Origin: Emiliania huxleyi CCMP1516
Lineage: Eukaryota; Haptophyta; Isochrysidales; Noelaerhabdaceae
Length of the DNA: 64,000 nucleotides
Assembly (NCBI RefSeq): GCF_000372725.1
Contig: NW_005200803.1
Location: 199,035-263,034, forward strand
Direction: 5' to 3'
Shown one piece after another: positions 34,401 through 45,449 of this stretch (position 1 is its first letter; the number at the start of each line of letters is the position of its first letter). The notes beneath the pieces are model-generated. The model saw only the letters and a program-made list of their open reading frames with translations. It ran no database searches and was not told where the DNA came from. Both the position numbers and the translations under genes were made by a program.

Positions 34401-36310
34401 GGCGCGCAAGCTCGTGCTCACGGGCTTCGTGCTGCTGATCCCGGAGAAGAGCGCCTTCCTTCGCCTCGTGGTGGCGACCCTCGTCTGCTCCTTCTACGCC
34501 GTCGTGCTCGCCGTCGTGCGGCCCTTCAAGCGGGTCGAGGATAACGTGCTGGCCGTGGTGCGCCAGCCACCCCTCACCCCCTTTACACTTGCTAAAGCGA
34601 GGCACGGCTTGGATTGCAGGCCACCAGCCTCGTGCTCCTCCTCCTCTTCCTCGCCGCGAACTGGACGACCATCTTCCTCGGTATCATTGAGCGCTCCAGC
34701 GTCGACACCGCCGATGCAGTCCTCGGCTTCGATAACCTGTCTGGCATCATCAACTCGATGCTCGTCCTCGTCGGCGTGACGCTGCTCTTCTTCCTCATCG
34801 GTGCCGTCTTCTCCGCCCGCCACGCCAAGGAGGTTCCCACGATCCGCCTCGTCTCGACCAACCAGCCGCCCGAGCTGAGCGTCGGGATGGGCATCACGTG
34901 GCATCTCTTCAACAGCCACATCTGGAGTACCGGTCAAGACGCCGTCGCGGTCATCAAGAAGCAGCTGCAGATCCTGCTGCCTGGCATCAAGATCTTCCTC
35001 GACGCGCGCGCATGCTGCCCAGTCGCGCTGCATGGCGAGCAAAGCCCCTCTGACGCACCGCGGTGCGCGCATAGGTAGATGACCTCAAGGATATCGGAGC
35101 GCTCGAGGAGTACATCCAGCGCTCGCAGGTCATCCTCTTCTTCCTCTCTAGGGGCTACTTCAAGTCCAGGGCGCCTCATGCTTCTATCCTGCCTCTGTCA
35201 TAGCCCAAGCTCCCTTGCCTCACCCCGTGCCCGCCTGTGCGCCATAGAACTGCCTTCGAGAGGTCCGCTCGTCGCTCGAGATGGACAAGCCGCTCGTCCT
35301 CGTCCAAGAGGCCGACCCGGCCAAGGGCGGCGGGACGCTACCAGCGCTGCGCGCAGAGTGCCCCGAGGAGCTCCAGCCCGACATCTTTGACAAGGACTGG
35401 CCGCTCACGATCTGGTACCGGATCAAGGAGTTTCAGATTGTCTCGCTCAAGATCACCGCCGAGGCGCCCCCGCCCGCAGCCAGAGCCCCTCCGCAGTCCT
35501 CTCCCTCTCCCGACCAACCCCACTTGAACTCTACAGGCGCTGCTCCTTTGTTCGCCCAACTTTCTGGACAGCACCTCCCTTCCGCTCACAGTGACGGGCG
35601 AGCTGCGGATCAGGGCATTCGGCTTCTCCACGTTCGCAAAGGTCTGGGCCTCTCCGGCCAACGCCGGCGCAAAGGAGCTGGCCGATGAGCTCGTCGCCGC
35701 CTTTCCCGGCCTCACCGTCTCCACCGCCGAGGAGGCTGGCGACGCGACCCACATGCTGCTCTACCTCAACGAGCACAGCTTCAGCGACGAGCGGCTGGCC
35801 GAGCAGGTTACGCAGGCGCGCCAGGACAGGCTGCCGATCGTCATGGCGCACGAGAACGACCCGGACCGCGGCGGCTGCGAGTTCGCCAAGTTTTTTGAGA
35901 CCACGCCGCAGGTGGAGCGAGTGACACCCGTCCTGAGCCTCCCCTCCCCCCACAAACCTCTCCTTCCAACGCCGCAGGAGCTCATCGCGGGCGGGCTCTA
36001 CAAGGACCTCGCGCGCTCGTGCTTCCCCGGGCGCCACCGCGAGGCGCGCGCTCGCCCCCTCGCCGCCTGGTGGGCGCTCACCGGCCGTCACGCCGCGCTG
36101 CTCAACCCGCCCCCCGCGTAGGCGTCGCTCGTGCTCCTCGCAAAGGGTCTCGGCGCGACTCCGGTCAAGAGCGCCGACCTCAGATCGAGCATCGTGCGCC
36201 GCACGTCAACGGCCTTCCGCAGCCTTGGCGGCGTCCGGCTCCGCGCCTCAGAGCGCTCAACCTCGGGAGAAGCCGAGGCAGCGACGTCGGCATCGGCAGA
36301 GCACGTGTAG
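28500..36310 (+). CDS. Receptor-like protein: FG-GAP/VCBS repeats, Cys-rich domain, multi-pass membrane region, TIR domain
   Basis: Nine exons: 28500-33449, 33545-34048, 34120-34557, 34620-35003, 35075-35170, 35248-35463, 35537-35911, 35978-36043, 36122-36310. Every exon is a multiple of three and all introns are phase 0 (GT,GT,GT,GC,GC,GC,GT,GC donors). Product about 2405 residues. Order: signal peptide (MRLLLLGLLAGLAVAES); a second hydrophobic stretch before a ShK-like Cys module; Pro-rich linker; 14 repeats of 47 residues with the Ca2+-loop DVDxDGxxD (about 517-1190), the FG-GAP/VCBS beta-propeller type; Cys-rich ephrin-receptor/GCC-like repeats (about 1190-1590); several membrane helices (about 1590-2020); then a cytoplasmic TIR domain (about 2054-2180: WHLFNSHIWSTGQDA, IKIFLDVDDLKDIGALEEY, SQVILFFLSRGYFKSRNC, LREV) whose Glu after NCLR sits where SARM1 and plant TIRs have the NADase Glu. 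A second TIR-like half follows (THMLLYLNEHSF, HENDPDRGGCEF). The start at 28500 is chosen for the signal peptide. Ligand unknown. Confidence 0.88.
30050..32072 (+). repeat. 14 tandem 141-bp repeats coding the FG-GAP units
   Basis: Units begin CCTGGAGGGAGCAGCAACAC-like and recur every 141 bp; one unit (ending near 31204) is 3 bp shorter. Identity between units is high at DNA level, which suggests recent expansion or gene conversion. 141 is a multiple of three, so antisense and shifted frames stay open for more than 800 codons but are artefacts. Confidence 0.95.
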
Positions 36311-36529
36311 CCGAGTAGAGCGGCGTTGAGAGCGTGGCATCTGCTGCAAGCGCCAGTGGGGTGGCGGGAGCCGCGTCTCCCACGTAGCGATGGCGTAACC
36401 GCAAACTAGTTGAGGGTCGTCCCACGGTCCTGTGCTCATCACCAGGATGCCAGAGGGGCACGGCCCGGTGCGCTCTTTGCGTGAGGGCCTAGTGGGAATG
36501 CGCAATTGCGTCGTGAGCGACCCGCGCCG

Positions 36530-37701
36530 TACGGGGTGTGCGTGTGGAGGGTGAGTTGACCAGGGTTGTGCGTTGGGCCCTCCTGCTCGGCTCCAGCGAG
36601 TAGACAAGTGTTGTCATCAGCTTGTCATCAACAGAGTAGAAGGATCTGACCTCGGGGCCGATGTGGCCAAGCGGCAAGGTCATGCCAAGGCGAGGCAGAG
36701 GTCATGCCAGGAGAGAAAGACGACCACAAGATTGTACACGCCGACATCACACTCGCAGAGGGCTGAGGGAGACGCCGAAGAAGGATTACGTAGGACAGCA
36801 CAGGCGGATTGGAGTAAGACTAGACGACTGGGACGAGGCGGAATGGGCGACGTACGGGTCCATGAAGAACATGTGGCAAATAGGAGGAGAGACGTGGACA
36901 AGGACGGGAGGAGGGAACTCATACATCGAAGAGGCACAGGCTATCTATGATGGAAGCGGCGGCGACAGCGATCCGGAGCAAGCGAAAGAAGGGCAAGACG
37001 CGGAGAGACGAGGACGGGGACGAGGAGCGGCCAGCGGCGAAGACGCACCGCGCGTCGCTCTGTGAACAGATTGGCCGGTGGTCGAGGCTAGCGGGAGAGG
37101 CGGAACGGTACCGAGGGGAGACAGGAGAGGACGCAAACGATAGAGGGAGCGGACCGTGAGTTGAGGAAATCCGGGGACGCGACCCACTTCGCCACAGACG
37201 GTCCCGCGCCTCGCCGCTATGACCGCTGCACGGCCCGTACCGTCCGCTGTGCAGCGGTCTTTGTCCGGAGTGAAAAGTCCAACGCGCTCGTCGGTGACGG
37301 CGTCCCCGGATTTCGCCGCGCTCGGCGAACCTCGACAGCGCTTTCGGTGGCATGCAGCTCTTTGCGACAGAAGCCTGGAGAGCAGCTCCTCTGCTGCTCA
37401 CACACTCTGCACAGTTGACACAGCCTATTGTGCGGCTGCCACAGCTGTGACAGCGATGGGATCGCCCTCACTGGCCCTCAGTCACTTGTGCTGCGGCTTG
37501 TGTGAGCGACACTGCTCGGCGACTGCCGGCACACTGTGAGACCATGGGTGTGAGGTTAAACCACGCTACCAGCGCTTGGTCACATCGGCCCCGAGGTCAG
37601 ATCCTTCTACTCTGTTGATGACAAGACTTGTCTACTGGCTGGAGCCGAGCAGGAGGGCCCAGCGCACAACCCCTGGTCAACTCAGGGTCCACACCCCGTA
37701 T
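36530..37701. mobile_element. Element with ~135-bp terminal inverted repeats, ~1.17 kb
   Basis: 36530-36668 (starting TACGGGGTGTG and containing GGGCCCTCCTGCTCGGCTCC) recurs inverted at 37571-37701. The right half, about 37155-37701, is also found inverted at 48269-48836. On the minus strand of this copy and the plus strand of the other, the same frame keeps LCQLCRVCEQQRSCSPGFC followed by RKELHATESAVEV, a Cys pattern of zinc-ribbon or MYND type. No DDE transposase is recognised in either copy, so these may be non-autonomous or new-family elements. Confidence 0.75.
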
Positions 37702-38893
37702 CGGGGACGCAGAACAGCGCAGAATCTACAAGGCACTGTGGCACCAGGCAAAATTAACAAAGGTAATCAAGCGGGAGAGGCACGGAGGCGATGCGGCGAG
37801 GGCGCAAGCCGCGCGGGATGCATGCCGACACCATCTGAAAAAAATGAGCAAACGACTTGAGAAGATGGACTCGACGGAGACGGCGGCGCGCGGCGCGCGG
37901 CGGTCAAGCTGCCTGCTGGCGGGCGGCGCTTCTAGTCGTGATTTTAGTGCCGCGTAGGTCGCCCTTCGGCCACTTCTCGGGCGTGCGGCCGCGGTGCGCG
38001 AAAGGGGGGCGCGCTGCGGCTCGCTGGCGGAGGTGAAAGCGGGAGCTGGCGGGCCGGGGGCGTCGGGCGGGTGCGTGAAGGCACCCGTGCCACCAGGACG
38101 GGCCGTGGTGGCCCGTGTGGCGGTCGTGAAGGGCCGTTTGGTGCGCCCCGGCGGCCTCGTGCACGGCGGCCGCCGGAGCCGGTTTGGACTGTGTTTGGGG
38201 GGGTGGAGGGGTCCGATGGCCGGTGTTATGGTCGTCTATCACCCTCCTATCACCCACTTACCGCCCCCGGCCGTGGGGGCCTCTCCAGACGCCGCCAGTT
38301 ATGATTTCAAAGGGTCCTGCCGACGCTCATCACAGTGCGGCGCGAGCCTCTCCTTGCCCCAAAAACACCTCGCGCGGTGTGTGTGTGGAGAAGTTTACCT
38401 TACCTTACCCTTACCTCTCTTTCCGTCCCGAGCGCCGAGGTACACGCACAAGTCTTTCTGTCTCTTTCAACACGTAACCTTTTTAAAAGCCAGGCTTTTT
38501 CAACACGTAACCAGACTAGTTCCTCGTGGCCGGTCCCGGCGGGCGTGCATGGCGTCGGCAGCGCCTCCGGCACGCTGGCCAGGCTCGACACCGTCCCCAG
38601 AGGACCACTCCCGTGAGCCCGGCGGCGACGGCAAAGAGCACCGCCCCGCCCAGCGTGCCGCCGAGCATGGAGCGGAGGGGCATCATCGACCCCGCGCCCT
38701 CCTCAGCGAGGCTCGCCCCTGCTGTGCCGCTGTCGGGCGCGTAGAGCGCGTAGAGCGTGTCGGAATCTAGTCCGAGGCACGCGCCCACCGCACTCTGGGC
38801 GCTCATAGCGCCCTCGGCGACGGCAAGCACGGCGGCTCCACCGCCCGAGGCCGACTCGGGCGCACACCCCCTCGTGCGCCGCATGCCTGCTTA
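37702..38893. other. No firmly assignable gene
   Basis: A plus-strand frame continues from the inverted repeat to about 37957 and encodes a helical Lys/Arg-rich stretch (IYKALWHQAKLTKVIKRE) of unknown family. On the minus strand near 38670-38590 a hydrophobic helix (MLGGTLGGAVLFAVAAGLTG) lies downstream of the TPR gene's stop; it might be an alternative last exon. Near 38395 is a CCTTACCTTACCCTTACC run similar to one near 12540. Confidence 0.35.
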
Positions 38894-40978
38894 TCACGCG
38901 CCCTGCAACGCTTGCTCGTAGACCCTGCGGCGCGCCACCGCCTTCGGGTTGGCCGGGTCGTACCGCAAGACGTGGAGCGTGTCTGCGAGCGCCGCCTCGG
39001 GCTCGCGCATCTGCTGCCTGTTCACACCTCGGGCCGTGAACGGCGTGCCTTCACACCTCGACGCCTCGGGCTCCGCCTCTGCCGCCCACGGTGTGAATAC
39101 GCCGAGGGCAGGGTGTGAATACGGTGTTGTGCAACACACTCGGAGCCCAGCGAGAATGCAGTGGCTTCGAACAGAGCTGAATGCAGCGGAATCGAGCCTC
39201 CTCTCGAGTGCTCGGGTGACACTGATTTCCCCCTCCCCCCCCCCCTCCCTCCCTCCCTCTAGAGCTCTGCTGCCGGCACGCTGCGCGGTTGGAGTAGCAA
39301 GCGAGCGCCAGGTCGGTGTACGCGCACGGCAACACCTAGGTACCCGTCACTGACCACTCACTCTCAGCAATGCACAGCTAGTCCGCCGCACTCGCGCGGC
39401 CGCACCGCGAGCGCGCGGCTGTACGCCCCTGCGGCCGCCTCGAAGCGCGACTCGCGGTACGCCTCGTTGCCGCGCTCCTTGAGGGCGAGCGCCTGTGGAC
39501 GAGATCACCCGAGATTGTCCGAGATCACGTGAGATCTACCCGAGAGTGCCCCAGAGTCGTTCGTTGGAGTAGCTCATAACTCGTTGTGTTGGCAGTCAAG
39601 ACAGCAGCCGAGACTACCCGAGAGATCACCCGAGATCACCCGAGATCACCCGAGATCACCCGAGATCACCCGAGATCACCCGAGAGATCACGTGAGATGA
39701 CGAGAGATCACCCGAGATCACCAAAGACTACCCGAGATCACCCGAGATCACCTTGATCACCCGAGATCACCAAAGACTACCCGAGATCACCCGAGATCAC
39801 CCGAGATCACCCGAGATCACCCGAGATCACCCGAGATCACCAAAGATCACCCGAGATCACCCGAGATCACCAAAGACTACCCGAGATCACCCGAGATCAC
39901 CTCCCAGTGTGGCGCGACCAGCGCCGACAGCTTCTGGCGCTGCCCAAGCTTGCTCACGCCCGCGCCCCGCAGCTCGCGGTGCACCTGTGCGCAGGCACGG
40001 AGGGGTCAGGGGAGACCAGCAACAAGGACTGGTTCTCGAGGANNNNNNNNNNNNNNNNNNNNNNNNNNNNNNNNNNNNNNNNNNNNNNNNNNNNNNNNNN
40101 NNNNNNNNNNNNNNNNNNNNNNNNNNNNNNNNNNNNNNNNNNNNNNNNNNNNNNNNNNNNNNNNNNNNNNNNNNNNNNNNNNNNNNNNNNNNNNNNNNNN
40201 NNNNNNNNNNNNNNNNNNNNNNNNNNNNNNNNNNNNNNNNNNNNNNNNNNNNNNNNNNNNNNNNNNNNNNNNNNNNNNNNNNNNNNNNNNNNNNNNNNNN
40301 NNNNNNNNNNNNNNNNNNNNNNNNNNNNNNNNNNNNNNNNNNNNNNNNNNNNNNNNNNNNNNNNNNNNNNNNNNNNNNNNNNNNNNNNNNNNNNNNNNNN
40401 NNNNNNNNNNNNNNNNNNNNNNNNNNNNNNNNNNNNNNNNNNNNNNNNNNNNNNNNNNNNNNNNNNNNNNNNNNNNNNNNNNNNNNNNNNNNNNNNNNNN
40501 NNNNNNNNNNNNNNNNNNNNNNNNNNNNNNNNNNNNNNNNNNNNNNNNNNNNNNNNNNNNNNNNNNNNNNNNNNNNNNNNNNNNNNNNNNNNNNNNNNNN
40601 NNNNNNNNNNNNNNNNNNNNNNNNNNNNNNNNNNNNNNNNNNNNNNNNNNNNNNNNNNNNNNNNNNNNNNNNNNNNNNNNNNNNNNNNNNNNNNNNNNNN
40701 NNNNNNNNNNNNNNNNNNNNNNNNNNNNNNNNNNNNNNNNNNNNNNNNNNNNNNNNNNNNNNNNNNNNNNNNNNNNCCTAGCTCAAGAAGGGGGAGAGGG
40801 GGGGGGTTACGTCGCCGCGCGACGCCGCCACAAGCAGCGACGGCAAGTCGACGATGCCTGCGGCCTGCAGCGGCGCAGCGAGCTCTTCGGGCAGTCCCGC
40901 CCCCTGCAGAAGCGCGCCAATGCTGCTGTCGTGCCCCTCCTCCGCCTCCGCCGCCGCGGTCGCCGCGCGCCGCGCCAC
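38894..40978 (-). CDS. SAM-like plus TPR protein, partial (spans assembly gap)
   Basis: Exons seen: about 40978-40811 (SSIGALLQGAGLPEELAAPL, then QAAGIVDLPSLLVAASRGDV, SAM-like), a gap, 39984-39901 (HRELRGAGVSKLGQRQKLSA, the second half of a SAM-type fold), 39492-39406 (LKERGNEAYRESRFEAAAGA), 39335-39274 (YTDLALACYSNRAAC) and 39017-38894 (REPEAALADTLHVLRYDPAN ... stop). Exons 3-5 join in frame into classic TPR motifs as in Hsp70/Hsp90 co-chaperones. The introns are GT, GT, GT and GC. SAM domains oligomerise; TPRs bind chaperone tails, so an adaptor role is likely. The exon at 40978 has no ATG, and 734 bases between the SAM exons are unknown, so N-terminal exons are missing. The first TPR intron carries the GAGATCACC tract; the last intron starts with the same 8 bases as the next exon. 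Confidence 0.75.
39495..39900. repeat. CCGAGATCAC decamer tract
   Basis: Dozens of copies of CCGAGATCAC with variants (CAAAGACTAC, CAAAGATCAC, CGTGAGATGA), inside an intron of the SAM/TPR gene. Related GATC-rich tracts occur at 41455-41490, 41757-41800, 42117-42200 (ATCTCGGCTCG), 42345-42390 (GGGGAGATCT), 44580-44690 and 60911-60935. Confidence 0.9.
40043..40776. other. Assembly gap (734 N)
   Basis: Run of N; any reading frame crossing it is meaningless. Confidence 1.
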
Positions 40979-41127
40979 CGCCCACCTCCAAGGTCAGGTA
41001 AGGTCAGGTAACCTTCTCAACACACGCGAGGTGGTGGGGCAAGGGCCGGGCAGTCCCTCGCGTCTCCACGTCTAACGACAGGAGCCCCACGGCATTCAAA
41101 GTGCAAGGCCAAGTGCGCGTGGGTGAG

Positions 41128-41139
41128 CGGTGGGTGTGC

Positions 41140-41183
<44 letters not shown>

Positions 41184-41218
41184 GTGCGTGTGTGCGTGTG
41201 TGCGTGTGTGTGTGTGCG

Positions 41219-41268
<50 letters not shown>

Positions 41269-41295
41269 CGTGCGTGCGTGTGAGCGGTGTGTGTG
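41128..41295. repeat. (GT)n/(GTGC) microsatellite
   Basis: GT dinucleotides interrupted by TGCG units. Confidence 0.97.
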
Positions 41296-42529
41296 CGTGT
41301 GTGCCCCCACCTCCACCCACATCCGAACCGTCATGCCTCGGGGGGCAGCGGGCCCCGCCGCCTATGTACCAACGGACCAACCCATTCACTCTTAACACTC
41401 CGAGCCGTCAGTGCCGCGGGAGGGGCGGCCACGCCGCCTAGACGCGGCCGAAAATCTCCCCGTATCTCCCCGTATCTCGCCATATCTCGAGGCGCGGCTG
41501 CCGCCGCGAGGGCACGACGGGCGCGAGTGCAAGGCAAGCACACGGCCGAAGACGCGTCCTCTCTAGTGGGAGAACACGATTCCGTGTCCCGCTTCTCTAG
41601 GCCCCAGAGACGAGATCTGGGGAGATACGGGGGGGGGGGAGATAGGGGGAGATCTTCCGCTTCTAAGCCCCACCGCCGTCGTTGCAGCCGCGGCCTGCCA
41701 CCGCACCGCCGGAGCACTCCCGGCGTTGCGCGCGGCCCGCGGCCCGCCTGTTGCATATCTCCCCGTATCTCCCCGCATCCCCCTGTATCTCGCGGCGTGC
41801 GGGCAGAGAGAGAGGGGGAGGGGGGGGGCGAGGGGCGAGCTAGCACCCCAAGTCCACTGGACCACACCTTCCTCCCGCCTTCACTACTTGTGTCTTCCTA
41901 CACGTTGTCCTTCCCTACTGTGTCTCCACTACACGTTGTGTGTGTACTGGCCCGCCAGCATCGCCGACGCGCAGCCAGCCCTCGCACGGCTCGCGGCAGC
42001 CTGTCCACAGCAACCCGCCCTGGTCAGACGCTGTCCACAGCGCAGCCAGCCCTCGCACGGCTCGCAAGCAGCCTGGCTTGAAGAAGTCAGCCTCCAGCCG
42101 CGCCCAGCCGCCCACCTATCTCGGCTCGATCTCGGCTCGATCTCGGCTCGATCTCGGCTCTATCTCGGCTCGATCTCGGCTCGATCTCGGCTCTATCTCG
42201 GCGTCAAGCCGCCAGACCTGTCAGGACCCTGCTCCGCAACTAGCGAGGCGAGATACGTGGAGATTTGGGGAGATCTGCCCAGCAGCCCGCCTCCAAATCG
42301 CAACGCACGACACGCCCCGCCGCTCGCTTGCCAATCGGCGGACCACCTATGGGGAGATCTGGGGAGATCTGGGGAGATCTGGGGAGATGCGCTTGCCAAT
42401 CGGAGGACCACCCGGGCTCTCGCAAACCACGGCGTGCGGCGTCGCGCGCACGCGGTACCTCCGCACCTGTTCACAGCTGCCGGCTGTGAAGAGACGCCGT
42501 TCACACTCACAGCGCACGCGGTACCGTAC

Positions 42530-43225
42530 CTCCCGCGCCGCCCGGTCGTCCACCGGCGCCAGCAGCACTCCGAGCCCGATCTTGGCGCCGCTGAGCAGCA
42601 TCCAGCCCTCGCCTGGATGAAGATTCCGGGAAAGTTCCGAGCCGGCTCCGGGAAGGCTCGTCGGACGCATCTTCCAGCCATCGCCTCCTCCGCCCAGCCC
42701 TCCCTTTGGCGCGCCTCCGAAGCGCTCGTCCCGCAGCCGCACCCACCCCCCCGTCTCGCCTAGATGCGAGAGCCCCGAGGAAAGGTCACGGAAAGGTCCG
42801 AGAAGCTTCGCCTGCAACCAACCCTCCCGTCTCGCCGCCGACCGTGCGCGCGTCTGTTCGGACGACGTCGCCGCACGACTTTGCGCCGACCGCGCGGCCG
42901 CCCGGCGCGTGCCTGTGGCGGGCAGGGCGTCCGACGAACACACTAGGCCTGTGGTGCGGGCTGTGGTGTGGGCGGTGGCGACAGCGGCGACAGCGGCGGC
43001 GGTGGAAGCGGCAGCTGTGCCGGGTGAGTAGAGCTGGCGATGGCGTGCAGCGCCGCTGTGCGTGTACCCACAACGTTTCGGGGTGCGTTCGCGAAGCTGA
43101 TGCTCTCTCTGCGCTCGTGTTTGTGGCACTCACCGCACGAGGACCGATGGAGCGTGCACGACACGGTAGATTCCGCTCTCCTCCTTGACGCGTGTCTGGT
43201 TGGCGGACATCACGTCACAGACGGC
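42530..43225 (-). CDS. Two internal exons of an unassigned gene
   Basis: Two minus-strand segments look like real internal exons. At 43225-43134, an acceptor CAG precedes AVCDVMSANQTRVKEESGIY and RVVHAPSVLVR, followed by a GTGAGT donor. At 42612-42530, an acceptor CAG precedes EGWMLLSGAKIGLGVLLAPV then DDRAARE, followed by a GTACGG donor. Both are flanked by good splice signals, but I recognise no family. They may be upstream exons of the SAM/TPR gene or belong to a separate one. The exon(s) between them (about 43020-42700) are not resolved. Confidence 0.4.
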
Positions 43226-43360
43226 CTGTAGAGCGGGTGCGCCTGGTGTGCGTGAGAGGGATGTCGCTGTCGGCCTGCGAGCGAGGTCGCCTCGGGCTCC
43301 GGGGCGAGGGCGGCCCACAAGCGCAACGCGGATTTTTTCGGGGAGGGGGTCTCGAGGTTC

Positions 43361-44203
43361 TCGAGGTGGATATCCTTTGGCCGCGTTGGGTAGCGAGGAT
43401 TGGTGTTCTATGAAATGAACTCGGGGGCACGGGACGCGGCACAAACGGGGCACAAACGCCAGGCTACAAAGACGGGGAGGCACGTAGTGACGCAGGGGAG
43501 TCTAGGCGACGGCGGCGTCCTCCGACGCCGGCCGCGGCGAGCCTGAGCTCGGTCGCAATCTCTTCCGCCGCCGCGAGCTGCAGCGCGACTGACATGCGCT
43601 GGGCCTGCAGCGAAAGCCACGACCGCGTCGACCAGCTCGCCTCGTCCTCGTGCTGCCGCTTCGAGAGCTTGTTGCGCACCTTGTCCTTCATCTGGTAGAA
43701 CAGCCGTTTGACCGCGTTGCACCACCCGCCGAAGGTTTCAAACAGGTACATCTGCACGTCGGTGTCCGAGCGCGAGAGGGCGTGCGCGTAGTCCGCCTTC
43801 TTGTACGCCACATAGCCGCCGCCGTCGCTCGGCCTGAAGTCGCCGTCCCCGACAGCGCCGCGCTGCTCGAGGCCGAAGATGTCCGCGCTCGTGCCGGGCT
43901 CGGTGTTGCCGAGGCCGACGAAAGCGCCTCGCTGGCCGACGTCCTCCGGGTTGGAGGAGAGCGAGTCCTTGAACTTGACGTCGCCGATGAGGCGCGAGCG
44001 CGAGCGGCCGGCGCCCGCCACCGAGACGTCGGGCCGGTAGTCGTTAGAGTAGCCGAGGTGGTCCCGCGGCTCCACCTCGACGAGCGAGGATTGGTGTAAC
44101 CCGAGCCACGGAGGCGTGTTTTCTGACGGCCGACCGTCAGTGCACGGAGTTGCCCCTTCTCCGACTGCCCCGGCTAGTTCCCGAGGTCGTCGGGTGTGAC
44201 CCC
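43361..44203. repeat. Dispersed repeat A, copy interrupted by a LINE
   Basis: 43361-43405 and 44082-44203 are the two halves of the repeat seen intact at 27742-27900. The 15-base segment AGCGAGGATTGGTGT is present at both junctions (about 43391-43405 and 44082-44096) but once in the intact copy, the signature of a target-site duplication. Confidence 0.85.
43406..44081 (-). mobile_element. 5'-truncated non-LTR retrotransposon (LINE) end
   Basis: About 200 codons on the minus strand end at a stop at 43464, about 60 bp before the element's 3' end (CCCGAGTTCATTTCATAGA). The frame encodes the C-terminal region often found after reverse transcriptase in algal LINEs: YRPDVSVAGAGRS with RLIGDVKFKDSLS (a PD...DVK restriction-like endonuclease pattern), YKKADYAHALSRSD and LFETFGGW. 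The reverse transcriptase itself is missing, so the copy is 5'-truncated, as is usual for target-primed insertion. It is bounded by a 15-bp target-site duplication. The same 3' sequence occurs at 18893-18912 and, diverged, near 45118-45132. Confidence 0.6.
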
Positions 44204-45449
44204 TTCGTCCCCCGAGACGTTGGGTTCACCTTGAGCACTTGAGCACTGGATAGGGTCGGTTCCGCATGGTACGGGACCCCTCGATCGTCTCGCCCACCCT
44301 CACTGGTGTGTTCATTGGGGGGGGGTCATAACAAACACGTACCTAGGTACCTAGTTACCCATGCTTTGCTGGTACAGTTGTAGCGACCTGACGCTGCTTC
44401 AACAACCGGGATTTTTTCTACTTAGTTAGGTACCCAGTTCACCCTTGGGGACCCGCTGTGTGCGGGGTGGGCCCCTGCACACAGCTGGGACTCCCAGGAT
44501 TCGGTACTTCAGCTTGGTATAGTATCATTGTATGCTTCTCGAGGGGGTATCAAGGTATGCTCTAGGCCTCTGTGGGGACCCATCTCGGCTGGGTAAGCCA
44601 AGATCAGCCGGGATGACCCGAGATTGGCCGAGATGACCCGAGACGACCCGAGATCGGAAGAGATGACCGGAGATCGCCGAGCTGCGCAACTACTGGCTCT
44701 CAACACCACCGTCGTCAACTGCCTCGGGCGCGTCATTAGCACGCGCACTTCCCCTCGACGCAGATGTTGCCGGGGCTGATTGGCTAGACGAGCGGTCTAC
44801 CTCCAACGGGGCGGTCTGGCAACGCGTGGATCCGGCCCGCCTCGGCGAATTACGGTTTAGCGCGACGACCGGGGGAGCTCTGATCGCCGTACTCACCGGG
44901 ACGCTGGTTGGTGAGGTGACGGTGGGAGGGCACCCCCCCAGACAGCCCCTCCCGACGGGGACGCCATCACCCTCGCCCAGGGATCTACACAATGCTGTCT
45001 TAAGGTCCGACAGGTTCGGCACCGGGCACCGCCTCGGTATACAAAATGCGCCTGCGGGCGGACCCTCACAGATCACAGTCGCTCTGTCTGTCCTCAAGAC
45101 GCAACAAACAAGACCATTTATTAAATGAACTCGGGACCAAGCGAGGAATCGAGATATCGGCGACGCATATCGGCGAGGCAGCCATGATCGAGAACCAGAG
45201 CGGCAGCGCCGCGAAGACGCTTCTCGTCGTCACAGCCGCTTTTGGTGCGCGCAACCGCCATCTATACGCCCTGTTCCCGCCGCATTTCCCTTGTACAGTT
45301 AGCATTAATGCTGTTGCAGGCGGGGCGGTAGTTGGCACCCTCGCCACGCATGCTCTGGCCCCGGCGCCAGCGCTCAAGACGTCGTTCGTCGCGGCTGAAA
45401 GGCGAGTGGAGTAGCAGGCCCCCCCGACCCCCCCACCCCGCCCGGTGCG
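44204..45449. other. No firmly assignable gene
   Basis: Holds the palindromic GTACCTAGGTACC cluster near 44340 and GATC-rich repeats at 44580-44690. A plus-strand frame, about 44700-45126 (GALIAVLTGTLVGEVTVGG), has no recognised family. The frame's end overlaps a diverged copy of the LINE 3' sequence, on the minus strand. Confidence 0.4.

Noticed and set aside
39753-41011. Frames of about 350 codons crossing the gap
   Set aside because: They run through 734 N and have no meaning.
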